The notes under the pieces are model-generated. The model was given only the letters and a program-made list of their open reading frames with translations, was not told where the DNA came from and did not search any database. A stretch of 44,386 nt of DNA from Acidithiobacillus montserratensis (lineage in GTDB: Bacteria > Pseudomonadota > Gammaproteobacteria > Acidithiobacillales > Acidithiobacillaceae), in the NCBI RefSeq assembly GCF_018853465.1, contig NZ_JABBOU010000015.1:1-44386 (forward strand). Reading direction: 5' to 3'. The position numbers and the translations under genes are program-made. Shown one piece after another: positions 34,459 through 42,844 of this stretch (position 1 is its first letter; every line of letters begins with the position of its first letter).

Positions 34459-34956
34459 CTATTTACCCGCAATGACCGTAGGCAAATCCTTCAATGAGGC
34501 CAGACCAAAATGTTGCATGAACTCCGCAGTTGTTGCCCATAGGGCTGGACGCCCCGGCGTTTCCCGATGTCCCACCACCGCAATCCAACCCAGTTCCTGT
34601 AACTGCTGCATGATTTGGGCATTTACTGAAACCCCCCGCCAGTGCTCAATTTCCGGCCGGGTAATCGGCTGCTGATAGGCAATGACTGCCAGAGTTTCAA
34701 GCACCGCTTTGGACAACGGACGGGGGGCATCCACATGCAAGCGAGACAGAAGATCATGATGCCGGGGATGTATTTGCAGACGATAGCCTCCGGCGACAGA
34801 TACCAGTTGCAAGGGCCCGTCTCCCGCTGCCAATAGAATATCCAGTGCCGCCTCCCAACCCGCATAGGCGGGATCATCCCCCAAAATAGCTGCAAGACGT
34901 TCGCGGGATAAGGGTTCCGCACTGGACAATAACAGTGCCAGCAGGGCTTCACGCAT
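34459..34956 (-). CDS. scpB: Segregation and condensation protein ScpB (165 aa)
   Basis: Winged-helix kleisin partner in the SMC-ScpAB condensin. Starts MREALLALLLSSAEPLSRER; family blocks SKAVLETLAVIAYQQPITRP, EIEHWRGVSVNAQIMQQLQE and GHRETPGRPALWATTAEFMQ, then HFGLASLKDLP. ATG 34956 lies inside the end of scpA (8-base overlap) with GGAG upstream; a longer frame upstream is only the shadow of scpA. Confidence 0.94.
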   Translation of the reverse strand: MREALLALLLSSAEPLSRERLAAILGDDPAYAGWEAALDILLAAGDGPLQLVSVAGGYRLQIHPRHHDLLSRLHVDAPRPLSKAVLETLAVIAYQQPITRPEIEHWRGVSVNAQIMQQLQELGWIAVVGHRETPGRPALWATTAEFMQHFGLASLKDLPTVIAGK

Positions 34957-35764
34957 GGACCGGACTCTCCTGGACTGCGATCTGTACCTGCCATTCAGGC
35001 GATTCTTCTTGCAGCAGTTGCAAGGCATGCTGCCGCAACAGCTCCAGAATAGCCAACAAGGAGATGGCCAAGGTATGGCGACTCCGATCAGGCAATAATT
35101 CGGCAAGATACCAGGCGCGCGAGACATCCTGACGGCAGTGCCGCAGCAGGTCTACCATGCGCTGGCGCAAGCCCATTTGCGGCTGGGAGAGCTGGTGAGT
35201 CGGCACATCGCCAGGCCCCGGGCGCGCCTGAATGCGCAACCAGGCATCGGCTATATCCTGCAAAGACAACAAAGGCGGCGGCAGCGGCCAGTGCTCGGGA
35301 CCAATGGCTACTGCCATCCAGAAATCCCGACCGGAGCGGGGTAGCTGCTGCAGATTGTCCGCCTGAGCTTGCACCTGCGCCAGAGCTTCCAGACGCCGCA
35401 CCAGTTCCAGACGAGGATCCATGTCTTCTTCATCACTGGCCGGTGGCAAGGGGAGCAACATACGCGCCTTGATTTCCGCGAGCCAGGCGGCCATGAGCAA
35501 ATACTCTGCCGCCAACTCCAGATTCCGCCGCCGCGCTTCCTGCAAATACAGCAAATACTGACGGGTAACTTCGGCTACCGGAATGTCGCGGATATCCATG
35601 CGATTACGCCGGATAAGCCAGAGCAGCAACTCCAGAGGCCCAGAAAAACTGTCCAGCAGCAGCTCCAAAGCATCGGGAGGAATGAACAACCCCTCGGGCA
35701 AAGCATCCAGAGGCTGGCCATGTACCTGCACGCCCTGCCCTACGCTTCCGTGGACGGTGCTCAC
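34949..35764 (-). CDS. scpA: Segregation and condensation protein ScpA (271 aa)
   Basis: Kleisin subunit of the bacterial condensin. Diagnostic stretch FSGPLELLLWLIRRNRMDIR followed by DIPVAEVTRQYLLYL and LELAAEYLLMAAWLAEIKAR. The C-terminal winged-helix end is RSRHTLAISLLAILELLRQH. A GTG start at 35764 is taken; it follows the trpS stop by 11 bases. Forms an operon with trpS upstream and scpB downstream. Confidence 0.94.
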   Translation of the reverse strand: MSTVHGSVGQGVQVHGQPLDALPEGLFIPPDALELLLDSFSGPLELLLWLIRRNRMDIRDIPVAEVTRQYLLYLQEARRRNLELAAEYLLMAAWLAEIKARMLLPLPPASDEEDMDPRLELVRRLEALAQVQAQADNLQQLPRSGRDFWMAVAIGPEHWPLPPPLLSLQDIADAWLRIQARPGPGDVPTHQLSQPQMGLRQRMVDLLRHCRQDVSRAWYLAELLPDRSRHTLAISLLAILELLRQHALQLLQEESPEWQVQIAVQESPVHA

Positions 35765-35775
35765 GCCCGCAACAC

Positions 35776-36987
35776 TCAGCCCATACCCCGCGCATGGGCC
35801 AACCCCATGGCTGCCCGTACTGTTTCCATGGTCTGCTCGGCCTTGTGGCGGGCGCGTTGAGCACCGGCATGGGCAATTTCACGGAGTTGTTCCGGGCGCG
35901 CCGCCCAGTACTCCGCCCGCTCGCGCATAGGGGCCAACTCCGCCAGCACGGCATCAATCACCGGCTGCTTGCAATCCACGCAGCCGATTCCGGCACTGGT
36001 ACAACCCTGCCTGACCCATTGTCTGGTTTCCGGACTGGAATAAACCTGATGAAAACCCCATACCGGACATTTTTCCGGAGTCCCCGGATCGGTGCGCAAG
36101 ACGCGGGCAGGGTCTGTGGGCATGGTACGAATTTTTTTCTGTATTACGGCAGGATCCTCCCGCAACGGAATCGTATTGCCGTAGGATTTACTCATTTTCT
36201 GACCATCCAGCCCCGGCAATTTGGAGGCTTCGGTCAACAATGCCTGAGGCTCCCGAAGAATTTCCCGCCCTTTTCCTTCCAGATGGGCCAGCAACTGGGC
36301 CTGCATCGCCGGACTCAATCCCGCCTGCTGCCGAAGAAAATCAGCAGCTTCCGTCACCGCCGACACATCACCCTCTTGTTGAAAACGCTGCTGTAAGCGC
36401 GCAAAAGTTTTGGCAGCGCTCTTTCCCATAGCTTTCACGGCCTTATCGACCACTTCCTGGGTTTGTGCATCCCGACCGTAAAAACTGTTGAAACGCCGTG
36501 CCAATTCCCGACTGATTTCCAGATGAGCCACCTGATCGGCACCCACCGGGACCTGCTGGGCTGCATAGAGGAGGATGTCGGCCGTCATCAACAAGGGGTA
36601 TCCCAGAAAACCGAAAGTCGCCAGGTCACGTTCCCGGAGTTTTTCCTGCTGATCCTTGAAGGTCGGCACCCGTTCCAGCCAGGACAAGGGCGTCAGCATC
36701 CCCAGCAGCAGGGATAATTCCGCATGTTGGGGCACTTGGGACTGAATGAAGAGTACCGCCTTTTCCGGGTCTATGCCCACCGCCAGCCATTCGACCAGCA
36801 TATCCCAGACGGCCATGGAAATGCCCTGCGTAGTTTCATAATGGGTGGTCAGGGCATGCCAGTCAGCGACAAAAAAGTAGCATTCCCCTTCATCCTGTAA
36901 ACGCACCCAGTTTTTCAACACACCGTGGTAATGGCCAATATGCAGACGTCCGGTAGGACGCATTCCCGACACGATGATTTCTTTCAT
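35776..36987 (-). CDS. trpS: Tryptophanyl-tRNA synthetase with Fe-S-type cysteine motif (403 aa)
   Basis: Charges tRNA-Trp. Class I signatures: HIGHYHG (residues ~16-22) and KMSKS. About 60 extra residues lie between LEISRELARRFN and KMSKS (YGRDAQTQEVVDKAVKAM and on). The C-terminal part has cysteines spaced C-x21-C-x6-C-x2-C (codons at 36067, 36001, 35980 and 35971), nearly the C-x22-C-x6-C-x2-C of the Thermotoga enzyme, which binds a [4Fe-4S] cluster near the anticodon site. The ATG at 36987 overlaps the stop of the protease gene (ATGA). First gene after it is scpA. Confidence 0.95.
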   Translation of the reverse strand: MKEIIVSGMRPTGRLHIGHYHGVLKNWVRLQDEGECYFFVADWHALTTHYETTQGISMAVWDMLVEWLAVGIDPEKAVLFIQSQVPQHAELSLLLGMLTPLSWLERVPTFKDQQEKLRERDLATFGFLGYPLLMTADILLYAAQQVPVGADQVAHLEISRELARRFNSFYGRDAQTQEVVDKAVKAMGKSAAKTFARLQQRFQQEGDVSAVTEAADFLRQQAGLSPAMQAQLLAHLEGKGREILREPQALLTEASKLPGLDGQKMSKSYGNTIPLREDPAVIQKKIRTMPTDPARVLRTDPGTPEKCPVWGFHQVYSSPETRQWVRQGCTSAGIGCVDCKQPVIDAVLAELAPMRERAEYWAARPEQLREIAHAGAQRARHKAEQTMETVRAAMGLAHARGMG

Positions 36988-37646
36988 GATCCGCCACCTA
37001 CTGCCAGAAAAAAATGATAAATCCATAAAAACAAAGGCCCCAACACGGACCACAAAATGCCGGTGAACAGCAGCACGATGAGAATGATGAATCCGTAGGG
37101 TTCAACCCGACTGAGGGCGATGCTGGCGGAAGCGGGCAACAGGCCAACCGCTACTCGCCCCCCATCCAGCGGCGGAATCGGAATCAGGTTGAAAATGATG
37201 AGAATGACATTGATGATAATGCCCGCCTCGCCCATCAACTGCATGGGCTCGGCCACATAAGCCAGAGCCCCGGGCAGATGTCCGCCCAACCACAACACCA
37301 TCGTCCAGAAGATAGCCATCAACAAATTGGCTGCGGGACCGGCAATCGCTACCCAGACCATATCACTTTTGGGCTTTTTCAGGCCCGCAAAATTGACCGG
37401 CACAGGTTTGGCATAACCAAACAGAAACGGGGAATGAAAGAGCAACAAAATGCCCGGCAACAAAATGGTACCAAAAGGATCAATGTGCTTGATGGGATTC
37501 AGCGTCAGACGGCCCATGAGCATCGCCGTGGGATCACCGCGCTTCCAGGCCACCCAACCATGGGCGACCTCATGTACGGTGATGGCAAAGAGTACCGGAA
37601 TCGCCCAGATCGCCAGAGTGCGAATAAAATGTGTGAGATCAAACAT
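36984..37646 (-). CDS. Site-2 protease family (M50) membrane metalloprotease (220 aa)
   Basis: Intramembrane zinc protease. Zinc site HEVAH (ITVHEVAHGWVAW, residues ~25-29) in the first membrane segment, and the third-ligand block NLIPIPPLDGGRVAVGLLP (~155-173). About five or six hydrophobic segments; no PDZ domain. Of the small YwhC/Rip-type group, whose substrates are generally unknown. Its stop overlaps the trpS start by 4 bases, an arrangement suggesting an operon with trpS-scpA-scpB. Confidence 0.93.
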   Translation of the reverse strand: MFDLTHFIRTLAIWAIPVLFAITVHEVAHGWVAWKRGDPTAMLMGRLTLNPIKHIDPFGTILLPGILLLFHSPFLFGYAKPVPVNFAGLKKPKSDMVWVAIAGPAANLLMAIFWTMVLWLGGHLPGALAYVAEPMQLMGEAGIIINVILIIFNLIPIPPLDGGRVAVGLLPASASIALSRVEPYGFIILIVLLFTGILWSVLGPLFLWIYHFFLAVGGGS

Positions 37647-37701
37647 GGCCGGAAGTATATCAGCAGGAGCTATGGCTACCTAATGCTGCCATGGGCTGAA
37701 A

Positions 37702-38331
37702 TTAGGCATCGATACCTAAAGCCGTCGGATCCCCGACCCCCTTGCGCCGCAACTGCGGTGGCCACTGCAACATATCAATCACCGTCGAGCACTTGGCACG
37801 GCCCTGCTCCGCCACAATGACGGTGTCCACCTGATTTCCCAAAAGCGTGCAAATTTCTTCCGGATCCGTCAGGGGCAGATCCCTATCGGGAAGCTGTAAG
37901 GTCGAACTCATCAAGGGTTCACCCAGCTCTGCCAGGAGCATTTCACACAGGGGATGAGCCGGAATACGTACGCCAATACTTCGCTTTTTGGGGTCCGCCA
38001 GCCTTCGGGGCACATCTTTGGTCGCCGGCAGAATAAAGGTGTAAGGACCCGGCAATGCCTTGCGCAGCAGAGCAAAAGCACGATCATCCAGCTTGGCATA
38101 TTCAGCCAGTTGAGCAATGCCTGAAAAAAGCAGAGAAAGATCATGCTGCAAATCCAGTTGCCGGATCCGCCGCAAATGCTCCTGGGCTTCACGGGCACCC
38201 ACCATACACCCCAAGGCGTAACAGGTGTCTGTCGGAAAAACGATCAGCCCCCCTGCTCGGAGAACATCCAGCGCCGGCTCCAGCAAGCGTAATTGGGGAT
38301 TCACCGGATGCACCCTTATACATGAACTCAT
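37702..38331 (-). CDS. yciO: YciO-type protein of the Sua5/YrdC family (209 aa)
   Basis: YrdC-like nucleotide-binding fold related to the enzyme that makes threonylcarbamoyl-AMP for tRNA t6A, though YciO proteins have a separate, unclear role. Motifs: LRAGGLIVFPTDTCYALGC, KALPGPYTFILPATKDVP, RSIGVRIPAHPL and STLQLPD. The single-domain length (~210) fits YciO. ATG 38331 is preferred; the ATG at 38349 (MGAKDNM) is possible. The gene starts within 16 bases of the divergent queC-like gene. Confidence 0.9.
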   Translation of the reverse strand: MSSCIRVHPVNPQLRLLEPALDVLRAGGLIVFPTDTCYALGCMVGAREAQEHLRRIRQLDLQHDLSLLFSGIAQLAEYAKLDDRAFALLRKALPGPYTFILPATKDVPRRLADPKKRSIGVRIPAHPLCEMLLAELGEPLMSSTLQLPDRDLPLTDPEEICTLLGNQVDTVIVAEQGRAKCSTVIDMLQWPPQLRRKGVGDPTALGIDA

Positions 38332-38347
38332 GTTATCTTTAGCCCCC

Positions 38348-39013
38348 ATGAATACCCGTTCCGAATCCACACCGATCATACGCCAGCCAGAGCCGTTGTC
38401 ACCAGACAGCCGTTGCCTGCTGCTCATGAGTGGCGGCGTGGAAAGCAGTACCCTACTGTTTCAACTCGCCCGGCAGGAACATCCCCAACCGGTTTTTCTG
38501 GATTATGCCCAGCGTGCCGCCCGGCAAGAGTGGCAGGCGGTGCAAACCCTGAGTGCAGAGCTGCGTATCCTGCCGCAACGCTATGACCTTTCGGCCTTCG
38601 GGAATGCCGTCGGCGCCCTGCGCACCGCGCGTTATCACGTTCCCCTGCCCCATCGTAATTTTGTAGCCATTGCTGCGGTAGCAGCCATAGCCAGCAATAT
38701 GAACATCAAGCGTATAGTCATCGGACTGAGTGCCGATGATGCAGCAGTCGATGCCTGCTCCCGACCGGCGTTTCAAAGCGCCATTCGCGATACCCTGGGC
38801 AGCCTGGGTCTACAACTGGAAACACCACTCATCCATCTTGGCAAAGACGCTATCATCCAGTACGGTAATGATCTGGGTGTTCCCTGGGCAAAAACCTACA
38901 GTTGCCTGCTCGGCCGCACGCCTGCTTGCGGTTTTTGCCCACAGTGCCTGAAAAGAAGGGCCGCTTTTGCTCGGGCTGGAGTCAACGACTCGGATATGGG
39001 CTATGATGGCTGA
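38348..39013 (+). CDS. QueC-like 7-cyano-7-deazaguanine synthase family protein (221 aa)
   Basis: Adenine-nucleotide alpha-hydrolase fold ATPase; QueC makes preQ0 for queuosine. The PP-loop reads LLMSGGVESSTLLFQL, where QueC normally has SGGxDS, so Asp is replaced by Glu. The C-terminal zinc site CLLGRTPACGFCPQCLKRRA has the spacing expected of QueC. ATG 38348 follows from the family start and removes a head that is antisense to yciO. No ribosome site is visible. Other queuosine genes are not in the window, so substrate is open. Confidence 0.82.
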   Translation: MNTRSESTPIIRQPEPLSPDSRCLLLMSGGVESSTLLFQLARQEHPQPVFLDYAQRAARQEWQAVQTLSAELRILPQRYDLSAFGNAVGALRTARYHVPLPHRNFVAIAAVAAIASNMNIKRIVIGLSADDAAVDACSRPAFQSAIRDTLGSLGLQLETPLIHLGKDAIIQYGNDLGVPWAKTYSCLLGRTPACGFCPQCLKRRAAFARAGVNDSDMGYDG

Positions 39014-39051
39014 CCCGATGGTATTTCATGCGCAGGAGACAGACTTAATCC

Positions 39052-39876
39052 ATGCACGCTGTTAGAACACATCCGACCTGGTCGGTTGCAGACATCCCCT
39101 ACGCCGACATCGAGAAAACCAGCATCAAAGATCAAACAGACTGGTTTTATCTGTTGGCTGGCGCTTCTTTCGTCGAAACCTTGTCTGATCTTTATGCCAG
39201 CAACCTGGTGGAGTACTTTCAAGAAAACCTTCCTGCCACCACCTGGCTCAACCAACAGTGGGAACAGGAAGAAGTCCAACACGGTTTGGCTCTGAAAACC
39301 TATGTGCTGGGGGTATGGCCGGATTTTGACTGGGATCGGGCATATCAGCGCTTCGTCAAAGCCTATAAGCCTTACTGCCAGACGGATTTACTGGGACCCA
39401 CCCAGGCCCTGGAAATGGCATCCCGCTGCGTCGTCGAAACAGGCACTGCAAGTTTTTACACCATGATTCAGGCAGCTAGTCCGGAACCGGTGCTCCGCTT
39501 GCTAGCAGGACGTATTCGTGCCGATGAAGTGCATCATTACAAATACTTCTACAAGTTTTTTCAGGAATACCAGCGCCGCGAGAAAAATTCGCGTTGGCGC
39601 ATTGGACGGGAACTCTGGAAAAGAGTCTCTGAAGCAGATCAGGAAGACAGTTATCTCGCTATCAAAAGTGCCTTTGAAGTAAAAAACCCGGGCCGGACTT
39701 TCTCCGGCAAGGATTTTGCCGCATTTCGGGAACGGATGGGTGACTGGGTCAGCCGCCATTATCCCTTTGAAATGGCGATCAAAATGCTGCTCAAGCCAGT
39801 AGCACTCCCCCCCACCCTGCAAAAAATGGCACTGCCTTTATTGAAACGCAGTGCCCGTCGGGCATTGGCCAGTTAG
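39052..39876 (+). CDS. Ferritin-like di-iron carboxylate protein (274 aa)
   Basis: Four-helix di-iron protein. The ligand set is clear: Glu42 (FVETLSDLY), Glu74-x2-His77 (EQEEVQHG), Glu129 (VVETGTASFY) and Glu159-x2-His162 (ADEVHHYK), the E...ExxH...E...ExxH pattern of acyl-ACP desaturases and ferritin-like oxidases. The C-terminal ~90 residues are basic and amphipathic (MLLKPVALPPTLQKMA, LPLLKRSARRA). Substrate unknown; a desaturase or hydroxylase is more likely than iron storage. It follows the queC-like gene by 38 bases. Confidence 0.83.
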   Translation: MHAVRTHPTWSVADIPYADIEKTSIKDQTDWFYLLAGASFVETLSDLYASNLVEYFQENLPATTWLNQQWEQEEVQHGLALKTYVLGVWPDFDWDRAYQRFVKAYKPYCQTDLLGPTQALEMASRCVVETGTASFYTMIQAASPEPVLRLLAGRIRADEVHHYKYFYKFFQEYQRREKNSRWRIGRELWKRVSEADQEDSYLAIKSAFEVKNPGRTFSGKDFAAFRERMGDWVSRHYPFEMAIKMLLKPVALPPTLQKMALPLLKRSARRALAS

Positions 39877-40118
39877 AGAGACCAGGTACGGATGGCAGAA
39901 TGGGTTTTGCGCAGTTGCAACCATTTGGCCGATTCCAGATGTGCCACGGTCTGGCGGGCATCAAGAACGGCTGCAAAGTCCGGCTTACCGGCCGCATGGG
40001 CCTGAACCGATGCCCCTCCTCCATGGAGGGGGGTGACAGCATGCACAAAGCTGCCCAAAGCCAAAAAGGGCGTGGCAATCAAAAAAGCAACGAGCATATG
40101 GGTCAATGACTTTTTCAT
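39873..40118 (-). CDS. Small secreted protein under sigma54 control (81 aa)
   Basis: Unknown family. It has a clear Sec signal peptide (MKKSLTHMLVAFLIATPFLA, cleavage likely after FVHA), leaving a ~53-residue mature peptide with a His/Gly/Ala-rich start (TPLHGGGASVQAHAAG) and a helical end. AAGGA lies 6 bases before the ATG. A perfect RpoN promoter lies 45 bases upstream. It overlaps the di-iron protein gene by 4 bases, tail to tail. No Cys or obvious bacteriocin motif is seen. Confidence 0.78.
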   Translation of the reverse strand: MKKSLTHMLVAFLIATPFLALGSFVHAVTPLHGGGASVQAHAAGKPDFAAVLDARQTVAHLESAKWLQLRKTHSAIRTWSL

Positions 40119-40162
40119 GGCAGATCCTTTTTCTTTAGCACAATGAGGTTTGGGTATACTAA

Positions 40163-40178
40163 AGCAATATATATGCCA
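40163..40178 (-). promoter_or_regulatory. sigma54 promoter of the small secreted protein
   Basis: TGGCATA-TATA-TTGCT on the minus strand, GG and GC exactly 10 bases apart; identical to the flgB promoter outside the spacer. It predicts transcription from about 40152 and a ~34-base leader. Confidence 0.85.
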
Positions 40179-40184
40179 AACTAT

Positions 40185-40199
40185 TGAAGCACTGCTTCA
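40185..40199. repeat. Perfect inverted repeat beside the sigma54 promoter
   Basis: TGAAGCA-C-TGCTTCA, 7-bp arms around one base, ending 7 bases upstream of the -24 element. It could be an operator or an activator site close to the promoter. Confidence 0.55.
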
Positions 40200-40299
40200 T
40201 GGCCGTATAATTCATGACAAGCAACTGATTTTTTTATATTGATAGCGGGACACTGCCGCACCCAACCAGTTCCATCAATCCCGAAAAGCACTGATATTT

Positions 40300-40317
40300 T
40301 GTCGCCATACAGCGACA
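40300..40317. repeat. Dyad TGTCGC-N6-GCGACA, candidate upstream activator site
   Basis: Perfect 6-bp arms, centred about 156 bases upstream of the predicted sigma54 start of the small secreted protein. That is the normal distance for an NtrC-class enhancer-binding protein. Confidence 0.55.
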
Positions 40318-40389
40318 TCCAGATCTTTTTTAGATATACTCTCACCTATTGACGATTTCCCAAACCCGCAGCACTAAAAACGGCAACGA

Positions 40390-40419
40390 TTGGTCACCCT
40401 CGGGGTGCTATGGTATATT
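40390..40419 (+). promoter_or_regulatory. sigma70 promoter of the MscS-type channel gene
   Basis: TTGGTC-N18-TATATT with an extended -10 TG (TGG before TATATT). It places the transcript start near 40426, about 52 bases before the GTG at 40478, and supports that start over the longer frame. Confidence 0.5.
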
Positions 40420-40477
40420 ATTTAAGGAAAACACTATTGCATTATGCATTATTTATTTTTCTTTCAGGGGAGTTATT

Positions 40478-42844
40478 GTGGCAGAACGAAAAATATCATT
40501 TTCGATTTCACCGAATGCTTATACTTCATCATTATCTGCTCGCTCAGTTTTTGTCAACATGATTCTTTTTTTTATATTGATATTCCCATTTACTGCGTAC
40601 GCGTCCACTAGCGCAGTCATTACCCAGGACAGCAAGACTCTGCAGGAAATCCATGCTGGTCTTGAACAGCCGGCTTCCATGCAGCAACTTCTCGACTGGC
40701 ATAAAAGTATCAATATTATTAAAGACAATGCGGAACATTGCATGAATAACAAAAACAAACAACTCAAACAAACTGATAACGGGCTGGGAATTCTGGGGCC
40801 GGCCGTTGCCGGTGAACCTGCCAATCTTTCGGCGCTTAGAATAAAGCTGAGTAATCGCCAAAAAAACCTCCAGGGAGAAATAGCCACCTGCAAGGTGCTG
40901 GCTGTGGCCAGCACGGATCTTGATCAAGAGGTAGACAGCACCCGTGAAAGCCTCCACGCGCGATTTTTGTTACGCCAGGATCAAAATATCTGGGCTCAAT
41001 TGACAACATTAACAGCCGTCAACAGCGATACCTGGGCTCAGGAAAAAAATTACTGGCTGCTGCATCATGATCATTTCATTCTCGCCCAAAAGAATCTGCA
41101 AATAGCTATTGCTGTAGGTTTGTTTGCTTTCTTGCTGCTGTTGATCGTGCGCAAATCACTGCCGGAAAGCGCCGATCACGGCACTCAGTTATCCGCTGCC
41201 CGAAAAAGCCTGTATCACTACCTACCCATCATAGCAGGAGTGGGGGCTGCAACGCTGGTTGCGCATCTTACAGGGGTATTTTCGCCACTGGTGCGGATCA
41301 TCCTGTTTACCTGGGGTGTTTACGCCTTGCTGGCCATTCTGGTCACCTGGGCTTTGCGCCCCAGTGGCATGGTTTTTCATCATTTTGCCTGGGGGCCTAG
41401 ATCTCTACGCTCCACCTTACGCAATCTGCGCTTTATCGCCCTGCTTTCCGCCTTTGCCACAGCATGGTTGATAACCGATCCACAGGATTATCTCAACCCG
41501 CAACAACAAGCGTTTTTTTGGTCCATTTATCATCTTTTGATGCTGACTGCCGTTTTCCGTCTGGTATGGGTGGCCGGAGCCAAAAAACCTTTTCGAGCCT
41601 ATCCATTTTTACGGATCATCATTCTGATTGCGCTGTTGGCCACCGCGCTGTTTACCCTGATGGGCTATCGCAATCTCACGGACTATCTGTTTTTTGGTCT
41701 TTTAATGTCGCTGCTGGCCTTCGGTTGTGGCTTGTTTGTTTCCTGGGGACTCAACGATTTCTGGAATTACACCGCCCGCAAAAACGGGCGCTGGCAGCAT
41801 GCTCTCAAGCAACGTCTTGGACTGAGTGATGAACAGCCGCTGCCCTGGCTCGGTTGGTTCAGTGCTCTCAGTCATATTGCTGTCTGGCTTGGCATTGCGG
41901 CATTTGTTCTTTATGCCTGGGGATTAACCCATACCGGATTTTCCCTGATCTGGAAATATTTTATCACCGGTTTTACCGTTGGCACTTTTCACATTCAGCC
42001 ATTTCGCTGGATTATCGCCATTGCTCTGCTGATACTGCTCTTTAACATCAACGCATTCATACAAAGATATCTTTCCGACAACTCCCGCATCATCGGTCAC
42101 TTGGAAAGTGGTGCAAGACACTCCATACTCTCCATTATTCGCTATACGGGCTTCATCATCGCCATATTGGTCGGCCTCTCCACCGCAGGGGTAGCACTGC
42201 ATAATCTCGCCATCATTGCCGGAGCTTTATCGGTCGGTATTGGTTTTGGTTTGCAGAACATCGTCAATAATTTCGTTTCCGGACTGATTTTATTACTGGA
42301 AAGGCCCATCCGGGTAGGCGACTGGATTCAGGTGGGCACTACCCAGGGATATGTCCAAAAAATGAGCATTCGCTATACCCTGATTCTGACCTTTGATCGC
42401 ACGGAAGTCTTTGTACCCAATTCCGAGCTCATTTCCGGACAGGTCACCAACTGGATGTACACCAACAATGTGCTGCGCTTGATGATTCCCTTTAATGTGG
42501 CGCACAGTGCGGATATTGAGCTGGTCAAGGAACTGCTGGTCAAGGAAGGACAAAATCATCCCGATGTTTTGCAGGATGATCCGCGTGGTATTCCGCCCAC
42601 CGCCCTGTTACTGGATGTCAGTGAAAATGCCCTGCAATTTTATTTGCGCGTCTATCTGGATGATTGCAATAAAAGCTTCAATGTACAAACCGATTTACGG
42701 GCATCCGTGGTAGAGAGCTTGTTACGTCATCATATCCGCCTGGCCCATCAGCAACAGGATGTGCATATCATTCCCAGCCAGATTCTGCCGATCAACGGGA
42801 CCACGGGAAAAGCCCAGGATCCTCTGGAATCCGGTCCTCAATGA
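40478..42844 (+). CDS. Large mechanosensitive channel, MscS/MscK-like (788 aa)
   Basis: Releases solutes on hypo-osmotic shock. The GTG at 40478 has GGGGAG 5 bases upstream. A signal peptide (VFVNMILFFILIFPFTAYAS) leads to a periplasmic coiled-coil part (~45-195), then about nine to eleven membrane segments. The MscS core is C-terminal: pore helix NLAIIAGALSVGIGFGLQNI, then VNNFVSGLILLLERPIRVGD, the beta domain (WIQVGTTQGYVQKMSIRYTL) and the last alpha/beta domain. Length lies between MscS (286) and MscK/YbdG-type giants. It overlaps proB tail to tail by 7 bases. Confidence 0.93.
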   Translation: MAERKISFSISPNAYTSSLSARSVFVNMILFFILIFPFTAYASTSAVITQDSKTLQEIHAGLEQPASMQQLLDWHKSINIIKDNAEHCMNNKNKQLKQTDNGLGILGPAVAGEPANLSALRIKLSNRQKNLQGEIATCKVLAVASTDLDQEVDSTRESLHARFLLRQDQNIWAQLTTLTAVNSDTWAQEKNYWLLHHDHFILAQKNLQIAIAVGLFAFLLLLIVRKSLPESADHGTQLSAARKSLYHYLPIIAGVGAATLVAHLTGVFSPLVRIILFTWGVYALLAILVTWALRPSGMVFHHFAWGPRSLRSTLRNLRFIALLSAFATAWLITDPQDYLNPQQQAFFWSIYHLLMLTAVFRLVWVAGAKKPFRAYPFLRIIILIALLATALFTLMGYRNLTDYLFFGLLMSLLAFGCGLFVSWGLNDFWNYTARKNGRWQHALKQRLGLSDEQPLPWLGWFSALSHIAVWLGIAAFVLYAWGLTHTGFSLIWKYFITGFTVGTFHIQPFRWIIAIALLILLFNINAFIQRYLSDNSRIIGHLESGARHSILSIIRYTGFIIAILVGLSTAGVALHNLAIIAGALSVGIGFGLQNIVNNFVSGLILLLERPIRVGDWIQVGTTQGYVQKMSIRYTLILTFDRTEVFVPNSELISGQVTNWMYTNNVLRLMIPFNVAHSADIELVKELLVKEGQNHPDVLQDDPRGIPPTALLLDVSENALQFYLRVYLDDCNKSFNVQTDLRASVVESLLRHHIRLAHQQQDVHIIPSQILPINGTTGKAQDPLESGPQ

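Larger units (their letters stand above)
40119..40477. other. Intergenic control region, 359 bp
   Basis: No gene is seen. The left part serves the minus-strand secreted protein (sigma54 promoter 40163-40178, inverted repeats at 40185-40199 and 40300-40317). The right part serves the MscS-type gene (promoter 40390-40419). The DNA is AT-rich compared with its neighbours. Confidence 0.7.

Noticed and set aside
40349..40477. N-terminal extension of the MscS-type protein
   Set aside because: The signal peptide, GGGGAG-GTG start at 40478 and the promoter at 40390-40419 all favour the shorter protein.
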